From: Donghicola sp036139795
GTDB taxonomy: Bacteria > Pseudomonadota > Alphaproteobacteria > Rhodobacterales > Rhodobacteraceae
Assembly: GCA_036139795.1 (NCBI GenBank)
Contig: JAYZYX010000332.1
Location: 1-10,717, forward strand
Length of the DNA stretch: 10,717 nucleotides
Reading direction: 5' to 3'
Below are positions 1 through 7,449 of this stretch, one piece after another. Under the pieces are notes generated by a model, which saw only the letters and a list, made by a program, of their open reading frames with translations, had not been told where the DNA came from and ran no database searches. Position 1 is the first letter of the stretch. Each line of letters opens with the position of its first letter. The position numbers and the translations under genes were made by a program.

Positions 1-1401
1 AGCGGTTGCGAAATCCTCATTCCCTGCCAGATCGCCGTAGACGTTCGACAGACCGTCCAGCCACGCCTGCGGATTGGCCTTAGCCGCCTGAGAGGTTGCG
101 ACCAGCATGTCCCAGTTGGGATCGTTGGGCGCAATCTCGGCACCGCTTTCGCTGGTGCCATAGCAATAACGGCACCACAGGGCGCTTTCCAAAGCCAGAC
201 CCTTGATGCTGCCGCCACGGGCAATCGCATCGCGGATTTGTGGCACGATGAACTTGGGCTGGCGGTTCGAGCCGTCCAGACACAGACGGCGGATCGTGTC
301 ACCGATCTTCGGGTTCGAGAAGCGTCGCTCGATCAGCTTACCGTAGTCGTTCACGTCTGTGTTCGGCACAGGCGGCACACCGGGGATGAACTCTTCCTCA
401 GTCAGCTTGGCCAGATAGGCGCGGATCAGCGGATGCTCCATCGCCTCATGAACAAAGTGGATATCCAGAAGACCACCGGGATAGGCAATCGCCGCGTGAC
501 CACCGTTCAGGATGCGCAGTTTCATCAACTCAAACGGGGCAACGTCATTGACGAACTCGACACCGACCTCTTCCAGCGCGGGGCGACCAAGGGGGAAGTT
601 GTCCTCCATCACCCACTGGATGAAGCCTTCGCAGAAAACCGGCCAGCCATCCTGAATACCGTATTCATCGGCTGCGATCTGACGTTCGCGGTCCGAGGTC
701 GCAGGCGTGATGCGGTCCACCATGCTGTTGGGGAAAGCCACGTTTTCATAGATCCACTGGGCAAACGCAGGGTCCGACAGCTTGGCGGTACCGACCACCG
801 CATTGCGGGTGACCTTGCCGTTATGAGGGATGTTGTCACAGCACATAACGGTGAAGGGCGCGGTGCCTTCTGCCACACGGCGCTTAAGGCCAGCGACGAT
901 CATGCCGAACACGGTCTTAGGCGCGTCAGGATTTGCACCGTCATGGGCAATCGCAGGATGGGCCGGATCAAAGGTATCCGTCGCATCAAGGAAATAGCCT
1001 CCCTCAGTGATCGTGGTGGATACGATGCGGATCGCAGGATCGGCCAGCTTGTCGATAATGGCCGCCGCATTCGCGGGTTCCACATAATCAACCATTGAGC
1101 CGATGATCTGTGCACCGCTATGGTCGGCTTCTTGTTCAACCAGTGTGGTCAGCCAGTTTTGAGCCGCCAGCACGTCACGGGCGCGCTTGTCGCCTTCCAT
1201 GACCCCAGCCCCGACAATCGCCCAATCGTGGCCTTTGCCCTGATTGAACAGCTGGTGAAGGTAGGTCGCCTGATGGGCGCGGTGAAAGTTGCCTACACCG
1301 AAATGCAGGATACCGGCGCTTAGATCAGCGCGGGCGTAGGACGGTTTACCGATGGTGTCGGCCAGTTGGTCCAGAGTGTTCAAAGAGAGGGGTGTCGCCA
1401 T
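1..1401 (-). CDS. mtlK: Mannitol 2-dehydrogenase, 3' end cut by window edge
   Basis: NAD-dependent oxidation of D-mannitol to D-fructose in the cytoplasm; such enzymes often also accept D-arabinitol. The reading frame is open for 467 codons from the ATG at 1401 to the window edge. Family members are about 480-500 residues, so only a short C-terminus is missing. Family hallmarks of the polyol-specific long-chain dehydrogenases are visible: an N-terminal GVGNFHRAH nucleotide-binding motif near residue 32, the CCDNIPHNG segment with Asn190, and the catalytic signature KLRILNGGH with Lys294, Asn299 and His302. These align within one residue of the Lys295, Asn300 and His303 known in the Pseudomonas fluorescens enzyme. 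It starts 9 bp after the smoS stop. The GAGG ribosome-binding sequence overlaps that stop, so it is the distal gene of the polyol operon. Assignment is firm; exact substrate preference is inferred. Confidence 0.95.
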   Translation of the reverse strand, partial: MATPLSLNTLDQLADTIGKPSYARADLSAGILHFGVGNFHRAHQATYLHQLFNQGKGHDWAIVGAGVMEGDKRARDVLAAQNWLTTLVEQEADHSGAQIIGSMVDYVEPANAAAIIDKLADPAIRIVSTTITEGGYFLDATDTFDPAHPAIAHDGANPDAPKTVFGMIVAGLKRRVAEGTAPFTVMCCDNIPHNGKVTRNAVVGTAKLSDPAFAQWIYENVAFPNSMVDRITPATSDRERQIAADEYGIQDGWPVFCEGFIQWVMEDNFPLGRPALEEVGVEFVNDVAPFELMKLRILNGGHAAIAYPGGLLDIHFVHEAMEHPLIRAYLAKLTEEEFIPGVPPVPNTDVNDYGKLIERRFSNPKIGDTIRRLCLDGSNRQPKFIVPQIRDAIARGGSIKGLALESALWCRYCYGTSESGAEIAPNDPNWDMLVATSQAAKANPQAWLDGLSNVYGDLAGNEDFATA

Positions 1402-1410
1402 GTCTCGGCC

Positions 1411-2184
1411 TCAGCTCATCCAGTTGCCGCCGTCCACGTTGTAGGTCTGCGCCACAACGTATTCGGCATCATCGCTTGCCAGAAAGACCGCCATTCCGGT
1501 CAGGTCTTCGGCGGTGCCCATGCGGCCAAAGGGGACGGCTTCGCCGACCTCTTTTTTCTTCTGGCCAGGGGCCTTGTTTTCATATTTCGCAAAGAAGGCG
1601 TCGACGCCGTCCCAGTGTTCGCCGTCAACCACGCCGGGGGCGATAGCGTTCACATTGATCCCGTGCTGGATCAGGTTCAAGCCAGCGGATTGGGTCAGGC
1701 TAATCACTGCGGCCTTGCTGGCGCAATAAACCGCCACAAGGCTTTCGCCGCGACGACCCGCTTGCGAGGCCATGTTGATAATCTTCCCACCCTGCCCCCG
1801 TTCGATCATGTGACGGGCAACCGCCTGCATGGTGAACAAGGTGCCTGCCACGTTGATCGAGAACACACGATCATAATCGGCGCGTTCGATCTCGGCGATG
1901 GGCGCGGCGGTAAACAGAGCTGCGTTGTTGATCAGGATGTCGATCCCGCCAAGCTCTTTCACCGACTGGCGCACGCACATGTCGATGCTGTCCTGATCGG
2001 TCACATCGATGGGCAGCGCGATGGCCTTCTCGCCAATCTCGGCGGCGGTCTTCTGGGCCGCAGGCAGATTGATATCCGCAATGACCACCCGCGCCCCTTC
2101 GGCCACGTAGCGTTCCGCAAAGGCGCGCCCGATACCGCGGGCGGCCCCTGTGATCATTGCAGTCTTGCCAGAAAGACGACCCAT
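1411..2184 (-). CDS. smoS: Sorbitol dehydrogenase (short-chain dehydrogenase)
   Basis: A cytoplasmic short-chain dehydrogenase/reductase of 257 residues that oxidises D-sorbitol to D-fructose, and probably galactitol-type polyols, with NAD. The TGAARGIG cofactor loop lies at residues 13-20. Asp37 at the end of the second strand predicts NAD rather than NADP. The NNAA motif is at 86-89, and the catalytic set is Asn111, Ser140, Tyr153 and Lys157 in YCASK. The C-terminus has the DGGNWMS ending common to this subgroup. Length and sequence match the Rhodobacter sphaeroides SmoS type. The ATG shares one base with the smoK stop (TGATG), which implies translational coupling, and mtlK follows 9 bp downstream. 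Substrate is inferred from family resemblance plus the adjacent polyol transporter and mannitol dehydrogenase; another hexitol or pentitol could be preferred. Confidence 0.93.
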   Translation of the reverse strand: MGRLSGKTAMITGAARGIGRAFAERYVAEGARVVIADINLPAAQKTAAEIGEKAIALPIDVTDQDSIDMCVRQSVKELGGIDILINNAALFTAAPIAEIERADYDRVFSINVAGTLFTMQAVARHMIERGQGGKIINMASQAGRRGESLVAVYCASKAAVISLTQSAGLNLIQHGINVNAIAPGVVDGEHWDGVDAFFAKYENKAPGQKKKEVGEAVPFGRMGTAEDLTGMAVFLASDDAEYVVAQTYNVDGGNWMS

Positions 2185-3185
2185 CAGATACGCAGCCCCT
2201 TGGCATCAAACTTGTGCAGCTTGTCCATTTCCGGCGTCAGGAAAACCTTGTCCCCGTGGCGCAGATTGAACTCGCCGTTCACACGTACAGTCATGGTTTC
2301 CGCCAGACCGGTTTCATGGATGTGCAGGAAGGTGTCCGAGCCCAGATGCTCGGCCACACCAACAACACCAGACCACATGCCATCGGTCGCCGAGGCGGTG
2401 ATATGCTCGGGACGGATGCCGATGGTATGAGCACCCTGCTGCGCGGCAACGGGGCCTTCAATGAAGTTCATCTTGGGGCTACCGATAAAGCCCGCCACGA
2501 ATTTGTTGCGCGGCTCACGATACAGCTCCAGAGGACTGCCGACCTGTTCGATGTGACCTGCACGCAGAACCACGATCTTGTCGGCCATGGTCATCGCTTC
2601 CACCTGATCGTGGGTCACGTAGATCATGGTGGTCTTCAGCTGGTTGTGCAGCTCGCTGATTTCCAGACGCATGTTCACGCGCAGGGCAGCGTCAAGGTTC
2701 GAGAGCGGTTCGTCAAAGAGGAAGGCCGAAGGTTCGCGCACAATGGCACGACCGATGGCCACACGCTGGCGCTGACCACCCGAAAGCTGACCCGGACGGC
2801 GGTCCAGATAGTCGGTCAGGTTCAGAGCCTTTGCCGCGCCTTCAATGCGGCGCTTTTGTTCGTCTTCGGGAACACCGGCCATCTTCATCGGGAAGGCGAT
2901 GTTCTTGCGCACGGACATATGGGGGTAAAGAGCGTAGCTCTGGAACACCATTGCCAGTTTGCGCTTTGCGGGCGGCAGATTGGTGGCGTCATCCCCGTCA
3001 ATCCGGATCTGGCCGCTGCTGACATCTTCAAGCCCTGCGATCAGACGCAGCAATGTGGATTTACCGCAGCCCGAGGGGCCAACGAACACAACAAATTCAC
3101 CGTCATTAATGGTCAGGTCCAGCGGCGGAATGACATTCACGTCGCCAAAGCTTTTGGTGACCTTATCAAGCGTAATACGTCCCAT
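2184..3185 (-). CDS. smoK: Polyol ABC transporter ATP-binding protein
   Basis: The ATPase subunit (333 residues) that powers uptake through the SmoF/SmoG permease at the cytoplasmic face. It belongs to the MalK/UgpC (CUT1) group. Motifs in order are Walker A GPSGCGKST (36-44), Q-loop Gln82, signature LSGGQ (134-138), Walker B FLFDEP (155-160, Asp158 and Glu159) and switch His192. A C-terminal regulatory TOBE region follows, with GIRPEH at 256-261. CUT1 ATPases work as homodimers on two different permease subunits, which fits the neighbours. A clear AGGA ribosome-binding site lies 9 bp before the ATG and overlaps the smoG stop region. The stop overlaps the smoS start. Such ATPases can serve several sugar transporters, but the operon position supports dedication to this polyol system. 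Confidence 0.94.
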   Translation of the reverse strand: MGRITLDKVTKSFGDVNVIPPLDLTINDGEFVVFVGPSGCGKSTLLRLIAGLEDVSSGQIRIDGDDATNLPPAKRKLAMVFQSYALYPHMSVRKNIAFPMKMAGVPEDEQKRRIEGAAKALNLTDYLDRRPGQLSGGQRQRVAIGRAIVREPSAFLFDEPLSNLDAALRVNMRLEISELHNQLKTTMIYVTHDQVEAMTMADKIVVLRAGHIEQVGSPLELYREPRNKFVAGFIGSPKMNFIEGPVAAQQGAHTIGIRPEHITASATDGMWSGVVGVAEHLGSDTFLHIHETGLAETMTVRVNGEFNLRHGDKVFLTPEMDKLHKFDAKGLRI

Positions 3186-3197
3186 ACTGGTTATTCC

Positions 3198-4028
3198 TTA
3201 TTTCACAGCGCCGAACGTTAGGCCGCTGACAAGTTGCTTCTGGCTGAACCAGCCAAGGATGAGGATCGGCGCAATCGCCATGGTCGATGCCGCGCTGAGC
3301 TTTGCGTAGAACAGGCCCTCGGGGGACGAGTAGCTGGCGATAAACGCTGTCAGCGGGGCCGCCTTTGCGGCTGTCAGGTTGAGGGTCCAGAAGGCCTCGT
3401 TCCACGCAAGGATCACATTCAGCAGGATCGTCGAGGCGATACCGGGAATGGCCATGGGGGTGAGGATGTAGATGACCTCTTCCTTCAGGGTTGCGCCGTC
3501 CATACGGGCCGCCTCAAGGATCTCGCCGGGGATTTCCTTGAAGTAGGTGTAAAGCATCCAGACAATGATCGGCAGGTTGATCAGCATCAGAACGATGACC
3601 AGACCGATCTTGCTATCAAGGATGCCCAGTTTGATGAACAGCAGGTAGATCGGGTAGAGAACGCCAACCGCCGGCAGCATCTTGGTGGACAGCATCCACA
3701 TCAGGATATCCTTGGTCCGCTTGGATGGGACAAAGGCCATCGACCATGCGGCAGGAACCGCGATAATGATCCCCAGAAGGGTCGAGCCACCTGCGATAAT
3801 GATCGAGTTCCACAGATATTTGGCGTAATCCGAGCGCTCCATCACGACCGAGTAGTTCTCGAGCGTCCAATCAAATCCAAGGAAAAGTGGTGGATCTGCA
3901 ATCGCTTGCGCCTCGGTCTTGAAGCTGGTGAGGATAGTCCAGAGGATCGGGAAGAAGATCGCCAGACCCACAGCCCAAGCGGCGGCGGTGTTGATGATCT
4001 TGCGTTGGGTTGTAACTGCGCGTGCCAT
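3198..4028 (-). CDS. smoG: Polyol ABC transporter inner-membrane permease (MalG-type)
   Basis: A 276-residue integral membrane subunit of the hexitol importer, of the MalG-like binding-protein-dependent permease family. Hydrophobic segments near residues 13-33, 72-95, 108-130, 142-162, 190-212 and 245-262 give about six membrane spans. The cytoplasmic EAA loop that docks on the ATPase is visible as EAARMDGAT starting at residue 172, with the key Gly at 178. The usual LP at the end of the loop reads TP (190-191). The gene is 9 bp from the smoF stop, and an AGGAGG sequence overlapping that stop serves as its ribosome-binding site, giving tight coupling. It pairs with SmoF to form the translocation pore. 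The start is well fixed by the ribosome-binding site. Confidence 0.93.
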   Translation of the reverse strand: MARAVTTQRKIINTAAAWAVGLAIFFPILWTILTSFKTEAQAIADPPLFLGFDWTLENYSVVMERSDYAKYLWNSIIIAGGSTLLGIIIAVPAAWSMAFVPSKRTKDILMWMLSTKMLPAVGVLYPIYLLFIKLGILDSKIGLVIVLMLINLPIIVWMLYTYFKEIPGEILEAARMDGATLKEEVIYILTPMAIPGIASTILLNVILAWNEAFWTLNLTAAKAAPLTAFIASYSSPEGLFYAKLSAASTMAIAPILILGWFSQKQLVSGLTFGAVK

Positions 4029-4037
4029 GGTCCCTCC

Positions 4038-4904
4038 TCACGCGTCCAGGTTCTTGCCGACGATGCGCATCAGGAAGATCGCAACGATGTTGGCCAGAAT
4101 GATTGCGTAGACACCGCCCGCCGAGCCGAGGCCCACGTTCTGGCTTTCCAGCACGCGCTGGAAGATCAGATAGCTGAGTGTATTGGTGCCGAAAGCGCCG
4201 CCGGTGGTCACGAAGATCTCGGCGAAGATCGACAGCAGGAAGATGGTCTGGATCAGGATCACAACGGTGATCGCGCGGCCCAGATGCGGCAGGGTGATAT
4301 AGGCGAAACGCTTGGGCGCCGAGGCCCCGTCCATTTCCGCCGCTTCCAGCTGCTCGCTGTCCAGCGACTGGATCGCGGTCAGCAGGATCAGCGTGGCAAA
4401 GGGCAGCCACTGCCATGAAACGATGGTGATGATCGATGTCATCGAGGCTTTGCTAAGCCATTCCACCGGCTCTGCCCCAAAGAATTCCCACAGATAGGCC
4501 AGCAAACCGTAGTTCGGGTCCATGAACATGTTCTTCCAGACCAGCGCCGACACGGTGGGCATGACAAAGAACGGTGCGATCACAAGAATGCGGACCACGC
4601 CCTGCCCCCACATGGGCTGGTTCAGCAGCACCGCAAGGAAAACGCCAAGGACAACGGTGATCAACAGCACGCCGCCCACAATCACCAAGGTGGTGTAAAC
4701 CGAAGGCCAGAACGCGCTGGATGTCACGAAACGCGCGTAGTTTTCAAACCCGACCCAACCAAGGTCGCCGCCCCGCATGGGCAAATATTTCTTGAACGAA
4801 AAATAGAGCGTCATGATCAGGGGGACGAGCATCCACCCCAGAAGCAGCATCACCGCCGGTGCCATCATCAGGCGCGCTGCCGATCTTGAATGTTGGGTAG
4901 CCAT
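4038..4904 (-). CDS. smoF: Polyol ABC transporter inner-membrane permease (MalF-type)
   Basis: A 288-residue membrane subunit of the hexitol importer, partner of SmoG. Membrane spans are visible at about 16-36, 72-95, 106-126, 155-180, 208-232 and 262-284. The EAA loop reads EAAEMDGAS from residue 188, with Gly194 and a canonical LP about ten residues later. I chose the ATG at 4904 rather than the in-frame GTG at 4913. A strong AGGAGG lies 8 bp before the ATG, and the GTG sits inside that ribosome-binding region. It follows smoE after a 117-bp gap holding a terminator-like hairpin and a candidate operator. The permease-ATPase-dehydrogenase block may therefore receive reduced read-through from smoE, or its own initiation. 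Function is inferred from family and operon. Confidence 0.93.
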   Translation of the reverse strand: MATQHSRSAARLMMAPAVMLLLGWMLVPLIMTLYFSFKKYLPMRGGDLGWVGFENYARFVTSSAFWPSVYTTLVIVGGVLLITVVLGVFLAVLLNQPMWGQGVVRILVIAPFFVMPTVSALVWKNMFMDPNYGLLAYLWEFFGAEPVEWLSKASMTSIITIVSWQWLPFATLILLTAIQSLDSEQLEAAEMDGASAPKRFAYITLPHLGRAITVVILIQTIFLLSIFAEIFVTTGGAFGTNTLSYLIFQRVLESQNVGLGSAGGVYAIILANIVAIFLMRIVGKNLDA

Positions 4905-4926
4905 CGGCCACACCTCCTCTGTTCAC

Positions 4927-4945
4927 GGCAAATAGCCGATGCACA
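4927..4945 (-). promoter_or_regulatory. Candidate regulator-binding site upstream of smoF
   Basis: On the plus strand this reads GGCAAATAGCCGATGCACA. It matches 16 of 19 positions with 7431-7449, which lies just upstream of the regulator gene. Both copies end about 20-22 bp before their start codon. The 8-bp core GGCAAATA also occurs in the smoE promoter. The repetition at three places of one sugar operon suggests an operator for the SorC/DeoR-type regulator. The sequence GCTATTTG on the coding strand could alternatively be part of a -10 element. The role is inferred. Confidence 0.45.
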
Positions 4946-4972
4946 TGAACGTTAACTTGTCGGGATCGTGGT

Positions 4973-5003
4973 AAAAGGGAGGGCAGCCCTTGGGCCGCCC
5001 TCC
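4973..5003 (-). terminator. Hairpin between smoE and smoF (attenuating terminator)
   Basis: Arms GGAGGGC (4978-4984) and GCCCTCC (4997-5003) pair perfectly. Past one mismatch the stem continues with three more G-C pairs (4986-4988 with 4993-4995). On the minus strand the stem is followed after one base by TTTT. It lies 18 bp downstream of the smoE stop. Such stems after binding-protein genes commonly end most transcripts and protect the upstream message from decay, giving more binding protein than permease. The short T-run suggests partial, not complete, termination. Confidence 0.65.
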
Positions 5004-5021
5004 GAAGGTCACAAGGAAGGC

Positions 5022-6326
5022 TTACTTGTAGCCAGCTGCTTCCATTGCGTCGTTGGTGATGGCCTGAGCTTTTGCCAGTGCCTCATCAACGGTTTGTTGA
5101 CCTGCGTAAACAGCCGAGAATTCCTGGCTGACTTCGGTTGCGATGCCTGCGAACTCGGGGATCGCGGCGAACTGAACGCCAACGTAGGGGCTTTCTTCGA
5201 CGGTCGAGTTGTTCGGATCAGCCGACAGGATCGAGTCCAGAGTCATCTTGGCGAAGGGAACTTCCATGTAGTTCGGGTTTTCGTACAGCGAGGTACGTGC
5301 GCCCGGGGGAACGTTTGCCCAACCTTCTTTCGAAGCGACCAGCTCGATGTAGTCTTTCGAGGTTGCCCACTCGATGAACTGCTTGGCTGCTGCTTCTTTC
5401 TGCGAACCTGCGGGGATCGCCAGAGCCCATGCCCACAGCCAGTTCGAACGCTTGCCCAGACCGTTATCGGGTGCCAGAGCAAAGCCGACGCTGTCAGCAA
5501 CGGTCGAGTCGTTGGGGTTGGTCACGAAAGATGCCGCAACAGTCGCGTCGATCCACATGCCGCACTTGCCCTGCTGGAACAGCGACAGGTTTTCGTTGAA
5601 ACCGTTGGTCGCATAGCCTGCGGGGCCGGATTCGTTCATCATGCCGACGAAGAATTCCAGAGTGTCTTTCCAGGGTTTGGTGTCGAACTGGGCGTTCCAG
5701 TCCATGTCAAACCAGCGTGCACCGAACGAGTTCGACATCGCGGTGATGAACGCGCCGCCCTCACCCCAGCCGGCTTTGCCGCGCAGACAGATGCCGTTCA
5801 CGTCGTTTGCGCGATCGGTCATGGCTGCCGCTGCTTCGCGGACGAAGGTCCAGGTCGGCGCTTCGGGCATTTCCAAACCTGCTTTTTCCATCAGGTCGGT
5901 GCGGTACATGATCATCGAGCTTTCACCGTAGAACGGAGCAGCATAGAGGGTGCCGTCGTAGCTCAGACCGCCTGCCATTGCGGGCAGAATGTCAGCAGCG
6001 TCGTACTCGGGCGACAGATCGTTCAGCGGAACCAGCCAGCCGTTCTTACCCCAGATCGGGGTTTCGTACATGCCGATGGTCATGATGTCGAAAGCACCGC
6101 CCTTGGTCGAGATGTCGGTGGTGACGCGCTGGCGCAGCACGTTCTCTTCCAGAGTGACCCACTCTACTTCGTGGCCGGTCTTCGCGGTGAAGTCATCGGT
6201 CAGGCCCTGCATGCGGATCATGTCGCCGTTGTTCACGGTGGCGATGGTGATCGTCTCGGCAGCGGCAACAGATGCGAATGCAATGGTTGCGCAAGCGCCA
6301 AGCAGGGCGCCGTAAGTGCGTTTCAT
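5022..6326 (-). CDS. smoE: Periplasmic polyol-binding protein of the ABC importer
   Basis: A 434-residue family 1 extracellular solute-binding protein that captures sorbitol, mannitol or related polyols in the periplasm and delivers them to SmoF/SmoG. A Sec signal peptide is clear: a basic start (MKRT), a hydrophobic stretch to about residue 20, and a probable cleavage site after VAAA at residue 23. The mature protein opens with ETITIATVNNGD. Family-typical segments include DIMTIGMYETP (80-90) and YAAPFYGESSMIMYRTDLM (128-146). I chose the ATG at 6326, not the upstream in-frame ATG at 6437. A GGGAGGA ribosome-binding site precedes it, the signal peptide begins there, and the longer frame would run through the promoter and terminator. 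It is the first gene after its own promoter and is separated from smoF by a hairpin, which fits higher expression than the membrane subunits. Confidence 0.94.
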   Translation of the reverse strand: MKRTYGALLGACATIAFASVAAAETITIATVNNGDMIRMQGLTDDFTAKTGHEVEWVTLEENVLRQRVTTDISTKGGAFDIMTIGMYETPIWGKNGWLVPLNDLSPEYDAADILPAMAGGLSYDGTLYAAPFYGESSMIMYRTDLMEKAGLEMPEAPTWTFVREAAAAMTDRANDVNGICLRGKAGWGEGGAFITAMSNSFGARWFDMDWNAQFDTKPWKDTLEFFVGMMNESGPAGYATNGFNENLSLFQQGKCGMWIDATVAASFVTNPNDSTVADSVGFALAPDNGLGKRSNWLWAWALAIPAGSQKEAAAKQFIEWATSKDYIELVASKEGWANVPPGARTSLYENPNYMEVPFAKMTLDSILSADPNNSTVEESPYVGVQFAAIPEFAGIATEVSQEFSAVYAGQQTVDEALAKAQAITNDAMEAAGYK

Positions 6327-6342
6327 GGTATTCCTCCCAAAT

Positions 6343-6398
6343 TGGGCAAAAGCCCCGTTAGTGGGCAAATACTCGCTCGAACACATCATGACTGTCAA
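6343..6398 (-). promoter_or_regulatory. smoE promoter region with tandem TGGGCAAA boxes
   Basis: A perfect TTGACA -35 element lies at 6398-6393. With an 18-bp spacer, the best -10 candidate is GAGTAT (6374-6369), a poor match, which suggests activator dependence. Overlapping and downstream of it are two direct copies of TGGGCAAA (plus strand, 6343-6350 and 6362-6369), 19 bp apart, about two helical turns. The upstream copy extends to GGCAAATA, the core shared with the sites before smoF and the regulator gene. The element follows the regulator's terminator directly, so smoE probably starts a separate transcript. Start point and protein binding are inferred. Confidence 0.55.
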
Positions 6399-6407
6399 CT
6401 GAAAATA

Positions 6408-6439
6408 AAATGCGGCGCTGTTTTTGCAGCGCCGCATTT
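6408..6439 (-). terminator. Intrinsic terminator after the regulator gene
   Basis: A perfect 13-bp inverted repeat, AAATGCGGCGCTG (6408-6420) against CAGCGCCGCATTT (6427-6439), with a 6-base loop. The coding-strand transcript ends in a T-rich tract (ATTTTATTTTC) past the stem. It is placed 26 bp beyond the regulator stop and just before the smoE promoter. It should isolate the regulator transcript from the smo operon. Stem strength and T-rich tail make this a confident call. Confidence 0.8.
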
Positions 6440-6465
6440 CGGTAAGTTGGTGATACTAAAGGATG

Positions 6466-7410
6466 TCACAGCCGCATGATCTGAACCGCTGTCGCCTCGT
6501 CGGTGATGAGGCCGTTGATCAAGCCCCCCTTAATCGCCGCCCGAATCGCCGCGGCCTTCTCAAGACCCGAGGCCGAGGCAATCGTTAGCCCCCCTTCAAG
6601 AGGCGCAGAGCAGACCCGACGATTCGTCGCAGTGTCCATCAGAACCCCGTCCTGATCGAACACCCAGCCAAGGATTTCGCCAATAGCACCGCCTTTTTCC
6701 AAGGCCACAGCCTCGGTCCGCGTTACAAAGCCGTCCAGAGCCAGCGGCGCGTTCTCTCCCACCGGGGCGACACCGACGAATTTTACATCCGCATGGGCCG
6801 CCAGTTGCCGCGTGGCGCTGATGGTCTTTTGACCCAGCATGAAATCCCGCTCTTCCTGCGTGGCGGCGATAACCGGCAGCGGCAGAGGATATGTGGTAGC
6901 CGAGACCTTGCTGGTGATGTTGAAAAGCACGTTGTAGTAGGCGGTCGAGCCATCGGGCGCGATGTTACCTGTCAGCGAAACGATCCGGTGCTGTGCGCAA
7001 TCCACCTTGGGCAAATGCTCAACCGCCGCGCGCAATGTCCGGCCAGTACCCAGACCGATGATCAGCGGCTCGACGCGGTTCAGCCACTCTTCCAGTACAT
7101 CTCCTGTCGTGAAAGACGTGGCCAGACTTGAGGCCTTGGCGTCCGACAGCGCCGGCACCACCTCGCAGAACTCTAGGCCGAAACGGTCGCGCAGGGCGTT
7201 GCTCAGATCCAGACAGTTCGAGATCGGGTGATCGATGCGCACTTTCACCAGCCCCAGCGCCATGGCCTGACTGACCATCCGCTGTGCCGACTGGCGCGAG
7301 ACCCCAAGGACCGAGGCCACCTCGTCCTGGGTTTTGCCGGCAATGTAATAAAGCCAAGCCGCACGGGCGATATCGTCCTGCCGCTTCTGGGCTTTGCTCT
7401 CATTGCTCAT
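6466..7410 (-). CDS. SorC/DeoR-type sugar-sensing transcriptional regulator
   Basis: A 314-residue DNA-binding regulator that probably controls the polyol operon in response to a polyol or a phosphorylated sugar. The N-terminal helix-turn-helix spans about residues 27-48 (TQDEVASVLGVSRQSAQRMV). The rest is a SorC-type sugar-binding domain with the ligand loop GLGTGRT (119-125), SLTGNI (145-150) and, near the C-terminus, GGLTIASASGLEKA. The start is the ATG at 7410, with GGAG about 8 bp upstream. It sits at the head of the polyol locus in the same orientation but ends in its own terminator. A 19-bp motif 20 bp before its start recurs before smoF, consistent with autoregulation. Regulators of this type occur with polyol operons in Rhodobacter. 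Whether this one activates or represses cannot be told from sequence. Confidence 0.9.
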   Translation of the reverse strand: MSNESKAQKRQDDIARAAWLYYIAGKTQDEVASVLGVSRQSAQRMVSQAMALGLVKVRIDHPISNCLDLSNALRDRFGLEFCEVVPALSDAKASSLATSFTTGDVLEEWLNRVEPLIIGLGTGRTLRAAVEHLPKVDCAQHRIVSLTGNIAPDGSTAYYNVLFNITSKVSATTYPLPLPVIAATQEERDFMLGQKTISATRQLAAHADVKFVGVAPVGENAPLALDGFVTRTEAVALEKGGAIGEILGWVFDQDGVLMDTATNRRVCSAPLEGGLTIASASGLEKAAAIRAAIKGGLINGLITDEATAVQIMRL

Positions 7411-7430
7411 GGGTCATTCTCCAGACACTT

Positions 7431-7449
7431 GGCAAATAGCTAAAGCACA
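7431..7449 (-). promoter_or_regulatory. Candidate autoregulatory operator before the regulator gene
   Basis: Plus-strand GGCAAATAGCTAAAGCACA matches the smoF-upstream copy (4927-4945) at 16 of 19 positions and sits 20 bp before the regulator start. The first ten bases are identical in both copies. The position near the start codon fits repression or autoregulation, or part of a promoter -10 region. The binding protein is inferred to be the neighbouring regulator. Confidence 0.45.

Noticed and set aside
1366..2430. Long plus-strand open frame of 354 codons opposite smoS and smoK
   Set aside because: It is antisense to two genes with full catalytic motifs. Its translation is His- and Gly-rich with no family features, as expected for the complement of GC-rich codons.
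6282..6326. Possible lipoprotein signal in SmoE (LGAC, Cys12)
   Set aside because: The cysteine is very early in the hydrophobic region, and a standard cleavage site (VAAA then Glu) follows at residue 23.
6327..6437. Extended N-terminus of smoE from an in-frame ATG at 6437
   Set aside because: It would run through the terminator stem and the TTGACA promoter and bury the signal peptide. The ATG at 6326 has a good ribosome-binding site.
4968..6479. Plus-strand open frame of 503 codons opposite smoE
   Set aside because: It covers the smoE coding region, its promoter and a terminator. The smoE frame has a signal peptide and binding-protein motifs, whereas this frame shows none.
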